In this document: positions 39,501 to 54,736 of the stretch, piece by piece
Position numbering within the stretch: the first letter of the stretch is position 1
Layout of the letters: the number at the start of each line of letters is the position of its first letter
Source: Antedon bifida
Taxonomy: Eukaryota; Echinodermata; Crinoidea; Comatulida; Antedonidae
DNA length: 64,000 bases
Direction: 5' to 3'
NCBI GenBank assembly: GCA_963402885.1
Contig: OY727102.1
Span: 1,674,001 to 1,738,000 of the forward strand
The notes under the pieces: generated by a model
What the model was told of the DNA's origin: nothing
The model's input: only the letters and a program-made list of their open reading frames with translations
Database searches by the model: none
Program-made: the position numbers and the translations under genes

Positions 39501-42500
39501 TTAGTTAAAGACATAAATTTTATATACGAAAAAACAAAAATGATATAGCTTTAGTTTTAATTGTTCATTGAATTTTTAATTTCAGATAAAGACTATGTCA
39601 GGCTGGCTTGTTACAAACTTTGATGGGTCAAGTTCAATTCTTCCACAAAAAGAAGTCATCACAGAGCTGGCTATTGAGCACACTGCAGTAGTAGAAAGGC
39701 TACAAACACCAGAATATTACTGGAGCGCACCTACTGAATTCTTAGGAAGAAAGGTAAACCATTCATTAGTACGGTGTATAAAGTAGAAAGCTTGACAAAA
39801 CGTACCATTTTCATCAACAAATGATTGTATTAGAATCATATTAGATTTGTTATTTGCAAGCCTGTATTAATTGTTAACTTAAAACAATCACAATAACATT
39901 TAAAATATTAAACTATTTTAGAATCACTGATGTTTCTTTTTTGTAACTTTAGTTAACAGCATATGGTGGAAAATTTGAATATACAATTTTATTTGAAGCT
40001 AGTAGACCAGGTGTAAAATCAGTCCCAGGAATGGATATCGTAATGATGGTATGTAGAAATTAACATACATTTTCAGTTTTTAAAATCTTAATATATTTGT
40101 CTGCTTATTTTAAATTGCACGCTGTTTAAACATGCAAACAAAGTGATGTAATGTTGTACTTGAAACAGGGTTAATTTTAAAGATTATTTTCCCTCATGGT
40201 CTTCTAAAAATACCTTCTTTTTGCACATTTTTTCAGGGAAATGGTATAATTTTGTACAGAAGTTTTTTATCAATTGCACCTGACAAAAATGAGTTAGTTA
40301 GTGTACAAATGACAGAGGAAGGATGGAATGTCTATAATAGAAATGTTGATATCAGAAGTCAACGACATGGACGCAAAGCAACACAGAGTGAATTCATGTC
40401 TGTATTAGCAGGCTTAACCAGGTTACAGATCAGAGCTAGTTATAGTAATGCTGCAACATTCACAAGGTAACCTCTTGAAATATTTCATACTCTTGCTATG
40501 ATAATACATCATTTTGAAATGTCGCATTTTCAGTTAGGGGTGTAAAAATTATTATTATTTTCATACTGTTCTCTCACTTCAGAAAGAAGGGCTAATATGT
40601 GTTTATCCTAGTACGTAGCACTACAAACACCACTGTTAGTTTGTGCATTTTTTTATACAATCCACATTTAGATAGTGGTGAATTAAAATGCCAAACATCA
40701 TTAATATTTTACTTTTTATATTTTGAAAATGTCAGATTAAAAGATGTTTCATTAGATGTTGTATCAGAAGATGCTACTGATTCTGAAGCTGAATATTATA
40801 CAAGTGTTGAAAGATGTATGTGTCCTCCTACTTTTGAGGGCTTATCGTGCGAGGTAGGTTGTTGAATGAATATACAGTGGAATATATAACATTGAATAAT
40901 AATATAATACAGTCATATAATGTCAACAAGAATATTGATTTGATTTATTTCTATACCATGCATAAAGAAAACATAATCACTTCATTGCATTTATGTATGT
41001 ATTTTATTATATTGTGGAAATAAATTAAAATTGAAATTGAAAACAAATATAAGAACAAACAAAAAATATATAGTTTTTATGCGACTAGGGATAGCCTTCT
41101 AAATCCCCAAAAAACATTCAGATGGGTCCCTCAAAAAATATAATACATATACTTACAGTATCTACCAAGTATTGAGGAAATAAAATGTTTATAAGACTAC
41201 CAGACAATAATCTGTGTTGAATAGCCAAAGCAAACTACCTCACTATCAATGAATTTATATCTATGTAGGCATATCAAACATAACTATTGGTATGTTTGTT
41301 ATTTATCATTTAGGAATGTGAAGTTGGTTATCGACGTGTTGGCGGGCTGCTACTTCAAGGGGAGTGCGAGAGTTGTGATTGTAACGGTCATACACTCAAC
41401 TGCGATGATATCACAGGGGAATGTCTAGTAGGTGCTTCACTTATCATCTAGGTATCAAAGCTCATAAGCAGACATTTTCAACAGTTAACTGTATGCAAAG
41501 GATGAGGCAATGATGATTGTGAAGCATATGAACAATGGTGTCAGCCAGCAAGACAGCAAAGAATGCCTCCTATTTAGATTTTATCAATTTGCTTAATGAA
41601 AAAGACATCTTAACTTTGTTTTAAGTCAACAATGTTCCATAAGTCAGTATTCAAAATAACTTAAGCAAATATTTATGCATAAATTTTTTTCTTAAATCTT
41701 AGATGACAAAGTCTATTCCATAAAAACTGGTTTGATAAATAAAGCTTCACTTTACTCTCTATAGACTTGTTTGCATAACACCTATGGACCAACTTGTGAG
41801 TATTGCCTACCTGGTTACTATGGCAACCCGTTGATTGGCAAGGCTGACGACTGCAAGCGTTGTGCTTGTCCGCTTCTAGAATCAAGGAACAAGTAAGTCC
41901 TGACGTTAAATTTAGTTTAAAACATGTATTATGTACATTTATTTATCAATTTATTTATCCGAGCTACTACAGTCCTATACCATCAATCCTTGTCATTATT
42001 TATTTCTTCTTCTAATGCTTTCTTCATCATTTATCTTTTAATTCATTCTCTTTACTCCTCTATAACCATTATGAATTCATGAAAATGCTGCAGTAACAAA
42101 ATATAAAATGTTTTCAATAACTAATCTATTCAGGTATACTTATTATCCAAAAAAAAAAGATGCCACAAATAGCCGGAAGGCTGAAATTAAACATTTTACA
42201 ATACAAAAGTTAAAGGTCATAAGAAAATAAATGGATGTATGTAATTTATAAAATGTATAGTCCACTCATCAAATCCTTTTAATATTTAGTATTTGATACT
42301 AAATAGTACTTTATTATTTAGTTTCAGTCCTACATGTGAGATTGATGTTAATTATGGTTATGTATGCACTCAATGTCAAAAAGGCTATGAAGGAAGACGT
42401 TGTGACAGGTCAGTTCAGTTCAAATTGCCATCATTTTCATCATCATTATCATCATCATCGTCATCACCATCATCATTATCATCATCATCATCACCATCGT

Positions 42501-45500
42501 CATCATCACTATCACACAATCACATTGTTTATGCCCCTATTGTATTCAATGTCAATTCAATTCATTTTGCACTGAGAGGGTAGTGGAGCTGTTGCCTTGT
42601 GGCTAACATGCTTTCCTTCCAATCCCAAGGTCCGGGGTTCAATCACAACTCTTTCAACTCCACTCCCTAAGCCTCAAATGAGACTTAGTTTATAACCATG
42701 ATAACTTTTAAAATAGTTTATCCATCCTGTAATTGGTGAGTTGCTGTCTGGTCACACATACAGTACATTCTGTCATCATTCCGCATCAATGATAACAAAG
42801 GGATTTGCATAATAGTAATCAGCCATCAATTTTGATGCCATTCTATTTTACTGAGAGGGTAATCACATCATCATTCATTCTATCATTTAGTGGCACATAT
42901 TGATGATGAAAAGATTTGTACAATAATAATCGTATTCGTATTTGTATTATGAAGGTGCGCAAATGGCTACTTTGGCGACCCTACAAAATCTGGAGATACC
43001 TGTAAACCATGTCAGACAATCTGCAATAACAATATTGATCCGTCGGTTCCTGAAAGCTGTGACCGTGTTGTAGGAAAGTGTTTAAAATGTATCTACAACA
43101 CGGCAGGTAACAGGTGCGAAAGGTGCGCTGATGGTTACTATGGTGATGCTGTACGCAATAGGAACTGCCAAGGTAAACATTTGTGTTATATCATTACATT
43201 TGACTTTTTCTGTGGTTTTCAATGCTTAGTTTAAAAAGTAAAAACTATTGGGGTTCAAACAATTTGTGTCTGATTTTTAGAGAGTTGATAAAAAAGAAAC
43301 AAATATGCTGATATGTCACTCACTCACTGATATTAGTTGATTTGCTGTATTCAATTTTCCATTGAGTAATTCCTTAACAGGTGCAATCACATACAATGTG
43401 TTTTTTGGTACCATTCAGAAAAAAAGTGCAAAAATTTGTTATGTTTAGCGTAAAGGCTTCCAATGAAATATGTCGATTGTGTAAACATTATTTTTTTTAC
43501 TGCACTTCGCTATCCCCACTATTTAAAAAATAATGTTTATTTTTCTGTAAATTTGTTAAATTTGGTGTCTATTATTTCAGCATGCCAGTGCGATGTTGTT
43601 GGTTCCATTTCACATATCTGCAACTCCTTTACAGGAGCCTGTCTCTGCAAACCTCTTGTTACTGGTCTTTATTGTGACAGTTGCAAGGTAAACTGTACAG
43701 ATTATATTGTTACTTCTGATTATGATTTGCAATTTGAAATTGAAAATCAACATTGTATTAAAATCTCTTTATGTTTTCCTATACAAACATCCACAATATT
43801 AATTACTGGATAAAACAATATTTTATTGATCATCTTCGTTCTCACTTCAGCCTGGGTTCTTCAACGTCTCCAATACTGGATGTCTTCCATGCCAGTGTAA
43901 TAACATTGGATCTGTTCACAGTAGGTGTGATGTGATCACAGGTCAATGTTTTTGTAAACCAGGTGTTTCAGGAATCCATTGTGATCAGTGTGAAGCAGGA
44001 TTCTATTCATTTACATCAAATGGTTGTATGGGTAAGTGTCTAGACTATTTTGTGCCTAGCTTACCTGGATAAACCGACAATGGCCTATTTAGTTACAGCT
44101 TGCGACGAATACATAGAAATACATTTAAAACTCCTATCATACAATGATACATTCCATGAACCCTGAATAGAAAAACTATGTGATCTTGATATTAGTTGTT
44201 AAATTACTGTTGAGCTGTTCTAGTCTGTAATTGCTGTGAACTTATGTTATGTAAAACACAAAAGTGAAGTGGAGACAGATAATTTCCACTTCAATCATCA
44301 ATAAAGAGATGCCCTCTATAAATTTGAAAACGTTTTATTACAAATATCTAATTTCTGAGCATAATGGTGTTTATTTCGCAGCTTGTGATTGTGGAGGGGG
44401 GTCATGTAACCCAGTTACCGGTGACTGTCAGTGTCCTCCTAACACTGAAGGTATACGCTGCGACAAGTGTCTACCAGATACATGGGGCTACAACCCAATC
44501 ACTGGATGCAAGGTAAAACTAGATCTTAGTGCTTCACTGTGTAATAAAAAATGTAAAATAATAAATGGATAAAATGAGTACAAAACCTTTAGCTCTGTAA
44601 ACTTCTAACCCATGAAACTTTGTGTTTGAAAGGAAAGCTATGTTCCTTTCAAACATAAATGGATGAAAACAAGAAATATTGTGGATAATCTACAATTAAC
44701 ATAGAGTGAGACGAGTTGGCCTTTATGTGACCTCTATATAGGATGTATTTAAAATAAATTCTAATTGATTATGAACTTCTTTTGATACATTGACAAAATG
44801 AGGGACAATACCTAATAGCTGCCATGAATGTCAAATACATAGGTTTTTATTGAATAAAAAGTAAATATTCCTACAATGATTTTATTAACAGACATGTAAT
44901 TGTAGCAGTGTTGGTTCCAGTGACTCCCAATGTGACCTTAACACTGGAGATTGCAAGTGAGTAACATAACCATCTCAAGATAAGATTATTTTTGTTGAAA
45001 TTTACAAATTGGAGTATTTTTTCTTTTTAAATATTATTTTTAAGAAGAAATAATTATATGGCTATTGTTTGTATGGTATTCATAAAAGTAATCACGCTTA
45101 CACTTACCAGACTCAGAACTTACTTATTCAATTTAATTTATCCAAACATATTTGACTTTTTTAGATGTGATGGACGATTCATGAGGCCATTTTGTGACAG
45201 GTGTAAGCTTGGTTACCGGGATTTTCCCACCTGTAGAAAATGCAAATGTGATCTAGCTGGTTCAGAACCTAGTAGTTGTCGAGGGAACAAGTGCGGCTGT
45301 GAAAATGATGGTCAATGTCTTTGTAAGGTATGGATATTTAATTTGAAATTTAAAACTAAATTCAAAGAAGAAAATTCTAGTTGAAAATCAAGTTAAAAAA
45401 TTGGTTCCTGGTAATAACTGATTTACCGATAATAATATCTGATTTAAATTGTATTTAAACATTTTCAGTTGATTCTCATTAGAGTCAACACGTACTAGTT

Positions 45501-48500
45501 AAAACCAGTTTACAACTGGGATTTGGTTACAAGTATTTACTGGAATTTTGTCCTTGGTTAGAAATTGGTTCGTTTGTACACTGTAGTTTGATTAAAATGA
45601 AAGAAGCCATCAATGAATAGCAACTGAGTTACTACAGTATAATTCCTCCTTTTGGACATCCCTTGTCAGAGGACACTTTCGTGTGAATTGAGTTCCTATT
45701 CTTTTTTTGTCACTTTAGTCAAATGTGAAAGGTAAGATGTGTTACAAATGCAGGAAAGGTTCATTTAGTCTCCAAGAAGTCATTCCGAGTGGATGTGTTA
45801 GCTGTTGGTGTTCTGGGGTTACTTCCGAGTGCCAGGCAGCAGACTACATATTCAAAAAGGTAAATCAACTTTATTAAGTAATATATTTTTAAAAATCATC
45901 TAAATAGTAATGTATAGTTGTTTTTAGAATTACAACTATTATTATTTAGGGATGACATGGTCCACTGTAAACCTTACTTTACTATTTACAATATTGCATC
46001 TAAAACTGGTACTAAATCTACCAAAATTTTTTAATTTATTCATGACTTTCAAAACATTAGCAAAATATCTTAATAAAGAAGACATATTAATACAATTGTT
46101 TCTTTTTCCAGTTGACATCAAATCCTGATTGGATGTTTGTATTAAGTAACATGGAACGTAGTATTATTACTGAAGCTGGTCTAAACGTCATGATAGAGGG
46201 CGTGGTGGTCGATTTGAGGTTCGCAGGACCAGCAGTTGGTTCACATGTTTATGTGAATCTGCCAAAACAGTTCCTTGGCAAAAAGGTAATGTCAATGCTT
46301 TGCTTTTCCATATACAGTACATTTGTTTTTATACCACTTTTGCAACACCAGTTTTATTGAAATAGCATAATCTTCCTAGTTAAATATAAAGTACCAGTTA
46401 ATCATTGTGTTGAAGTTATTTTCTGACTTTTGTATTCATTTCTTTTAATACTATTTCCAATTACTTTATCTTATTCTTAATAAAATATTTTCAGCTTGCT
46501 TCATATGGTGGTAAGTTTAGCTATGTGATCAAGGCCATGTCTGGCTATGTGCTTGACGATGAGGAGCCTGATATTGTGGTCATGGGACAAGACAAGATAC
46601 TGACGGCAGTAACCCAGAATTCTGGATCGTTGAGGACTCTAGAATTACTGGAGGTAAGTAAACAAGATTAAATGAATATAGATCTGGTATCCTCCAACAT
46701 TCCTTAGTGATAAAGCATTTCAGTATGTTTTCAGATGGCATAGTTGAATAAAATGAGGGCCAATTTCCCCTATCCACAAGGTTTCATTTTCCCCCAGCCA
46801 ACAACGGGATTGCCACCTTTGAGAATGATAGTGAATGAATTCACTTGTGGTTATCCTTGGCAATTTGTCTGAAATGAGAATTAAAAAAAACTGTTATTGG
46901 TTAGCTGTGTCTAAGATAGTGTATATATCTTTTATCATTTCAAATTATCAAATTAAATTCTTTTTGTTATCTACAGATGAATTTTGTTCATAGTGAATCT
47001 GAGGAACTAGTAAGTCGTAGCGAACTTATGGAAGTTTTCAACGAAATTGAAGCGATACTTGTACGTGTCTCTTACAGTGACAAAGCAATGGTTGTAAGCG
47101 TATCCGAAATTGAACTTGATATTGGTGAGTCTCGCAGAGGGCAATCTGGAGTGGGGGCGCTTTCCATCGAACAGTGTATGTGCCCACCTGGATATGAAGG
47201 CCTTTCTTGTGAGGTAATTGTTTTGAAATCATTATAGAATTTTTAAATAATATGTAAATACTGTAGAGTATTATTTTTGTATATAAAAAAAAACAAAAGT
47301 TACCAATTTGTACCTATTTGTACTAGGTTTATGTTCACATTTATATTACTTTTTCATTCTTTTCTTAAAATATGGTAGAATAAAACTAGCTTATCTCAAA
47401 ATATACTTACTCTCCAGACTTGCATACATTATAAAAATATGTAATGACATTCTGTAAATTATTTTATTATATTTTTAATCCAATTTAGAGTTGTTCTGCG
47501 GGGTATCATTACATCTCTCAAGGACCATTTGCTGGTCAATGTGAAACATGTACATGTAATGGACATTCTAATACCTGCAACACTACTACCGGTATTTGCT
47601 TAGTAAGTTTTACACATAACATTGTTTTATGCGGTAATACACTTAAGTATTAGAAGCATTGCTTGGTAGTGTATAAAGTTGATAACCATACTTATTTTTA
47701 GAAAAGAGATAAATCTAATCCACTGGACTTACTTGTTTAGTAAACAGCGACGTTTCACGACCTATCCAGGTCGTATCATTAGGCCGAATAATTGTGGTGT
47801 TTGGTCAGTGACCACCTGGATGAATATCCATATCCCTGATGCACACTTAACAAAAATAATAATGGTGGTCTTATATAGCGCCTAATACAATGTTTCTAAA
47901 CTCTTTACACACAAAAATGATCATAAAATATCCTAAGATAACAAAAGAAGAAGAAAAGCAGAGGAACCATTTACACTGCTTCGTTGAACTTTAACCCTTT
48001 TTCAAACCACTTGGTGTATGTTTAAACTTTAACAATATAAAATAATATATTTTTTTAGGATTGCCAACACAACACATATGGACCTCGATGCGAATCATGT
48101 TCATCTGGTTACTATGGTGACCCGACCCAAGGTACAAGTCGTGATTGTCAGCAATGCGCTTGTCCACAATCTGGAAGTATTGGAAAGTAAGATTTGTATA
48201 GACCTTAATTGATATAATTTTATTCAAATTAAAGAATTCTGTGTGTTCTTTTTTCGTTGTCTTGTAAATGGATTTTCACCTATTTATTGAACAAAATTGA
48301 TATTGATATTCCTTAGCAATATTATGCTATAAAATTCAATCTTTTATTTTTAATCTCTGGTTCATATATTAAACTTAGTAAAGCATTAATAATAATAACA
48401 ATATACAGTATAGAAAAAGTTATAATTATTGGTAACATGGAAACTGTTTAAAATACTGAAGGCTATTATAACATGTATCTGCTATTAGTTTCAGTCCAAC

Positions 48501-51500
48501 ATGCACACTTGCTGATGATAGACAACTCAGCTGTACAGATTGTGACCCTCGCTATACCGGCAGGTATTGTCATAGGTAAGTCATCTTGTTTTCTTATGGT
48601 TTATGAAGATTATTTCTTTTTATGGGTATTATTTCTTTATTTTTTAAAAGATGTCCATAATATTTAAACACTACACTAATACTATACTATTCATACAGTA
48701 CAGATACAATCTATCAATAAACTACTGTACATTGAAAAGTGTCTATATCTCTAATTCCCTATGAAATGGACCATTACATTATGCCTCATTTATTTAACAG
48801 GTGTGCTGACGGTTACTATGGTGACCCGACTACCGGAACAGGCAGGTGTTTCCCATGTGAATGTGACAAACTTGGTTCAGTCTCTAACACATGTGATAAG
48901 GTCACAGGTCATTGCACATGCTTAGCGGGTGTCATGGGACGATTATGTGATCAGTGTGAGCTGCTGTACGGCCTTGAAGAGGGAGGATGTGTTTGTAAGT
49001 GTACCAATCTTGTTTATTCTCATAACATTATGTCAAAATGTTGTTTAATTTATTTTAATTTGCATTTAACAATGGAGAACCCATACAGGAAGGAATACAT
49101 AAAACAATGATTAAATTACAACCTGCAAAATAAATCCTTTTTTAAGAGTAAATAGAAAATAAAATATTCAGAAGAATACTTATTTTAAACGAAATAATCA
49201 TGGTTTTTAGATGAACACATATATTATAATTCTTTTATATGTTTTACAATTTGTAACTTGTACTTTTTAGCTTGCTATAACAACAACTGTACTGGAAGAC
49301 TATTGGATATGATAGACTCCTTGCAGACACCTAATTTTAACTTGAAAGTGACAGCTGTTGCACCATGGCCTACTCTTGCAAAACTTGAAAATGAAACTAT
49401 AGAATTAAAGGTATGGATGAGAAAAAAATAATCTCCAATAACGATTTTTTTTTATTGATGATGCTTTCAAATGATATTGATATTGATTAAAATCTTATAC
49501 TATCTTCTGCAATGAGTAAAAGCGGTCAAATGTAAGAATGAATTGTCAGGAAAGATTGGTGCACCTTTTAGGCATCATGTGTATTTACAATAATGTTGGT
49601 GATCATTCCACTGCCCTTATAACCTTGGTACTACTGGACATATGATTAAAATGCAATAACTTTATTTTCTTAGCAAAAGTATGAAGCGGCAAAAGCAACA
49701 AAACCTATTGAAGTACGACAATTAGACAAGCAATTAAAAGACCTGAAGAAGCAAGCAAAACGACAAGAGAGAGAAGTAAGTTAAATTTTAGTGCTTCAAG
49801 CCTTTGCATTTTAAATAAGGTAAAATAAAGTTCCAGGAAAAATTCAGCTAAATCTATGATTATTGATATTCTAGTCTGTTAATCTTAAGAGGAGTGCCAA
49901 GGATTTCAGTGGAAATGCAAATGAAACAAGGCAAAGTGCTGTAACTTTGGAGAATTATATTAACAGCCTTTCCAGATTGGTCCAAGGTAAATGATAATCT
50001 TTTAGATACTAGAACATTTTGTGCAAGGTTTCTATTATGAAATATATGAAAGAGGATAAATATTTTGTTCTTAGTATATAATACAAACAAAGCTATACTG
50101 GTATTGGGTGCAGGTATATATTGATAAGACCTAACTACACTACAAGTGCTTACAAGCCAGCCAAGAAGATTCATTCCGCCACCAGAAATATGGAAGAAGA
50201 GAGCCTTCAACCTTTTACTGATTGAATGGCTGTTGATCTCAGTGTCCTGCTTTCACCACCTGATCATTCTTTCTAATTTAAATTATTATCCAATTGATTC
50301 CTCTGGATAACATGTGTGAACATATCTGACATTTCCTGCTGAATTTCTTTAAAATAAGAAATTTAATTAACTATTCATTTGTATTTTTTTTTTCAACAGA
50401 TACTATAGAATATGTGAGGAACCAAATTGAAAACTTTGCAACAAAACCTGTCCTAGAAAGTCAACTAATTATAGATGAAGCTAAAAGAATCATAGCAGAA
50501 ATTGAGGCCAAAGATTTTAGTAACCAAGAGTTATTGTCTGATCAGGAACTAGCGTAAGTTACACTAAAGTAAATTCAGAAAAGTCAAATCGTGGCTTTGA
50601 ACATTTTTTTCTGATATCGCTAAAAAGATACTATTGTAAAGTTTGGTTTGTAGTACATGTATTTCCAAAAGGAAATACATGCAAAGTAAAGTTGATAATG
50701 TCTCTACATTTTACTGTTACATACAGTATTACATCCATCTTTTGAAGATTCTCTTACCATCTTTACCAATTTTTGACTCATCTGTTGATGTAGTATGCTT
50801 TTTATTGTTAAGGTTGAGTCAGGATGTGTTGAGAAGAGCCCAAGAATTACTGGACCTAAGTGCTGATGACCTAAATACACTAATAATGTCCATCCTGCAA
50901 AGTATCAATGACGTCAACAACAAGTATGTTGAGATTATTGATTGGAGTACGCAAGCAAACAATGCATCTGAATCAGCTCATCTGCTCAATCTAAGAAGTT
51001 TAGCAAATAAACAACAAGTTGAGGTAAGACACAAATAAACAGAAGGGATTGTTTTCATTACTTTTGTGAGTGTACCAATTTTCAAGAAATAGAAACACAA
51101 AGAAAGAAGAATGTTTAACCAAGAGAGTACCTACCTGGATTGACATTGAATTTGGTCGTATTTTCTTGCATAGTGGGGCTTGGAGCTAATAACGTGCTGA
51201 TAGAAAGTAGCTAATTGCCCCAGATTGCTAGTTAATTTTGTTTTCCTATTCCGGCATAATTGTACAGTACAACACTTTGCTAAATATTACTATTAGATTA
51301 GGGCGAAACGACCATACACACAATTATAATAAAATCGTTGCATCATCATTACTTTTAATGCCTCACTATCATGCTGATCAATCCCCACTACTATAATTTA
51401 ATGTTTATTATTATTTATTATAGATACACACTCAATCTGCTAAAATCTTGGCAAAAGATGCTGAGAAGAATTTGAGAGATGCTCAGGGATTGTTAGTAGA

Positions 51501-54500
51501 TGCGAACAGATTCCTGAATATTGGCCTAGCAAATTCACAGGTTTGTGTTTGTTTTCAGACTCTTTTACTGTACCTTATAAAGACAATTTAAAAACCCTCA
51601 CACTTTTATTATTCACATTGATAGTACTTGAATAACACCATGTATGGAAAAATATGGAAAAGATGGCTTTTAAAATATTTCAGTGATCATTTGAATGTTT
51701 GTTTTGAATAAAATTGTTATTTCTTTTATCTTCCCAACATAAAAGTTTGGATTTTATATCAAGCTATAATATGATTGTGTATTTATAATAATGATATACT
51801 ATAGGCAAGATTATTTCTTCATATTTTTGCATGTATCCATATGGCAGTAACCCACTCATTTTGTTTTTAAATAGATTCTTCAAGCAGATTACAACAACCT
51901 CACAACACAGGTTGAGATTTTGAGTGAAGCTACTGGCCTTCTTGCCAGAGGTGTGCTGCCATTGCAAGCAATAGTTGACACGGCAGGCAGACACTCGGCT
52001 GATCTGCTAGCAATATCAAATAGTATAATTGAGTAAGTTCTTATGTTAAAGCTATGTTGGCTATTAGAAACACGCCCAACTTTAGGTACTAATTTAAGTT
52101 ATTGAGACTGAAAGTATTAGTAATTTTGTGGTCAGCCTTATGTTTTAAATCTTAAAACATAAGTGATGATCATATTTTTAATTTCCTTTTTAATTTAAAC
52201 CAAAATAAAACAATAATATTGTATTATAAAATAATTAAAACATTTTTTGTAAACAGATTATTTGGTCCAACAAGGAATTATGCTGAGGATGCACTGAGGG
52301 CAGCAAATGCTTATAGTGACATTGTACGTGCTGTTAGAGAAGCAGATAATGCGAGTAAAATAGCACGTAGTGCGGCAGACGAAGCGTATAGAACCGTAAG
52401 TTAAATGTTTTTGTTCATTTAATCTAATTGAAAATGTAGTGAATCTTGAAATTTGTTAGATTATTCAAATAACTAAGCAGGATGGGAAAACAAATTTCAC
52501 TTATTTTTATGAATTTTATTTTTGTTTAGAGTTATCCGAATTCTGGAGCTTCTTTACCCGACCGAGCTGAGTCGGCTGTAACCAGAAGTAATGACCAGCT
52601 AACTGCTGCTAATAGAGCCAAAGGTCGATCTGAGGCATTGAGGTCAAGATTGAATGATGTGATTGCTAAAATGGCTCTTATCCAACCACTATTGGTGGAA
52701 GGACATACAGAACTAGATGTTATTCTTGGACTTCTTGGTTCATTTGATACAGGTGAGGTATTATTGTATTTTTTAAGTTGTGATGGCGTATGTGTGATTT
52801 GTTGTTTAGACTTTTGCCTATTCTCACTAATTTGTAGATCTATAATACTGTCACTCATTGAACTAATCAAATTTGTAAATGATTTACAGGAAGGTGGTAT
52901 ATTTTAAAGTGCAAACATTCATGAATAACTATTGTTTTTGTGTACAGTCATATTTTTATCTTTCTTTAGACCTTGGTAGAAAGGCTATCAATGCCACAAA
53001 CGTTGCTTATAATGCAGAAGTGACTGCTCAGGGAGCCAAGACTATTATTGGTACAGTGTCTGCAGGAATTATTGCTAGCACAGCAGTATTTCAAAAAGGA
53101 CTAGAAGATAAAAATGCAGGCGAAGTGTCTTTAGATGAGGCAGATAAAACAAGTATGTTTTTTCTCACTTAAATAGTGACTTTTAACTTTAGAGATATGG
53201 TGCATCAAGTTAAATACGTTTCAGATTGTCAAGTTTGTTTATTTATATCATTTTCTTTCAGTTGGGTCTTGGCTCTTTATAAAACTTTTGAGGGGCCCTG
53301 TGACACATTAAAATCACAATTGTTTCTATTAGTATTGATTATCATGTATCTGGAAAAACAAAACTACAACTATGTTATTGTGCACTAACAAACCTGTTTA
53401 TTAAATTACTTACTTTTTAGTTTCCCGACTTGAAGCTTCAATTCGCATTGCTCGTGAAAAAACAACTGCAATGGAATCAACAGTTACTGAGTTCAATGCC
53501 CTCAATGATGTGGTCATTGGAAAGTTTGCAATGTTGAAAGAACAGATTCGAAAAGCTAGACTTGTCGCTTCAGATGTAAGTTGGATTTTAATTATTTTTT
53601 AAAGCAGTGCAAGCCAATGTTTTTGTAGTGTGAGAGTGTAAAGTATAATGCAGAACAAAGTCACAGTAACAATGTTTTACTGGTACATAGCTTAGTGGAG
53701 AACATGCTTGCCTACCTTTCACAGGTTGCTGCTGTGTTCATGCATAGAGATATTCTCTAGGTTCATGTCCTTTCTACATCACATTTACCCATTGTATGTG
53801 TTTGTTCTCATACTGTAGTTACTATTGTAGTTTTGTGTGTATAATGATATTTTAAATTTCTTTGTTTAATCAATCTTTGATTTTTAGATTCGGGTTTCAC
53901 TGAAATCTGGAGAAACTTGTTCACGGTCTTATAAACCTCTGGTGACATCATCATTCTTCAATACAATTGTTGTCAAGGTGTCGATTGAAGGTGGTAGCCA
54001 TCTTATCTTCTACATGAATAATACTGAATCCGTAAGTTTACTTTTATTGTTAAAACAAATAGTAGGTTTATTAATATTATCCTGTTGTGTAGTCTGACTT
54101 CCAAAGTTTAAACTTAATACTAAAAGGATGAAACTTGAGCAACCTTTCCGAATAACAAACTACAACAAACTGCAGAAAACTATTTTGCCAAAGTCAGGCT
54201 GTGCACCTTCTTGACAAACTAGTTTGCTGAAATTTCATTTGATTTAAAATCAACAATATACTAATCATAGCCTTTCATGATTTTTATGCTAATGTTAATT
54301 TTTGTTTGATAGTCGGACTTCCTATCTCTAGAGGTGTTAGACAGACAAGTTGTCCTAAAGTTTGACTTGGGTTCAGGATTTTTCCGCCTATCTCATCCAG
54401 CTTTATTACAAGATAATAAATGGTATAAAGTTGAAATTACAAGGTATGTCATATTTATCTTTTTAATTTTGTGATATTATTGTGCTGCTTTGATAAATTC

Positions 54501-54698
54501 TAAAATCAAATTTGAGGCAAGAAATTCAAATAATTTATAATGCTTTAGTAGCAGTGAGCTTGTTGTAGATGTTCTCTGAAGCTATTTCGGCCATATTTAT
54601 TTTTACTTTTCCTTTTGGCCACACTGTTTAATCATCATTGATTTCATTGCTGTCATTTTCATTATCGTCATCGTCATCACTATCGTCATCACTATCAT

Positions 54699-54736
<38 letters not shown>

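Noticed and set aside
42293-42583. Long open frames with poly-Ser or poly-His
   Set aside because: Only 42322-42408 is a real exon. The rest runs through the donor into a TCA/TCG microsatellite.
42584-42660. Possible tRNA gene
   Set aside because: It has A-box and B-box-like sequence but no cloverleaf. It is part of a SINE family.
49860-50210. 116-codon minus-strand open frame
   Set aside because: It is antisense to laminin exon 34 and its intron, with no known similarity.
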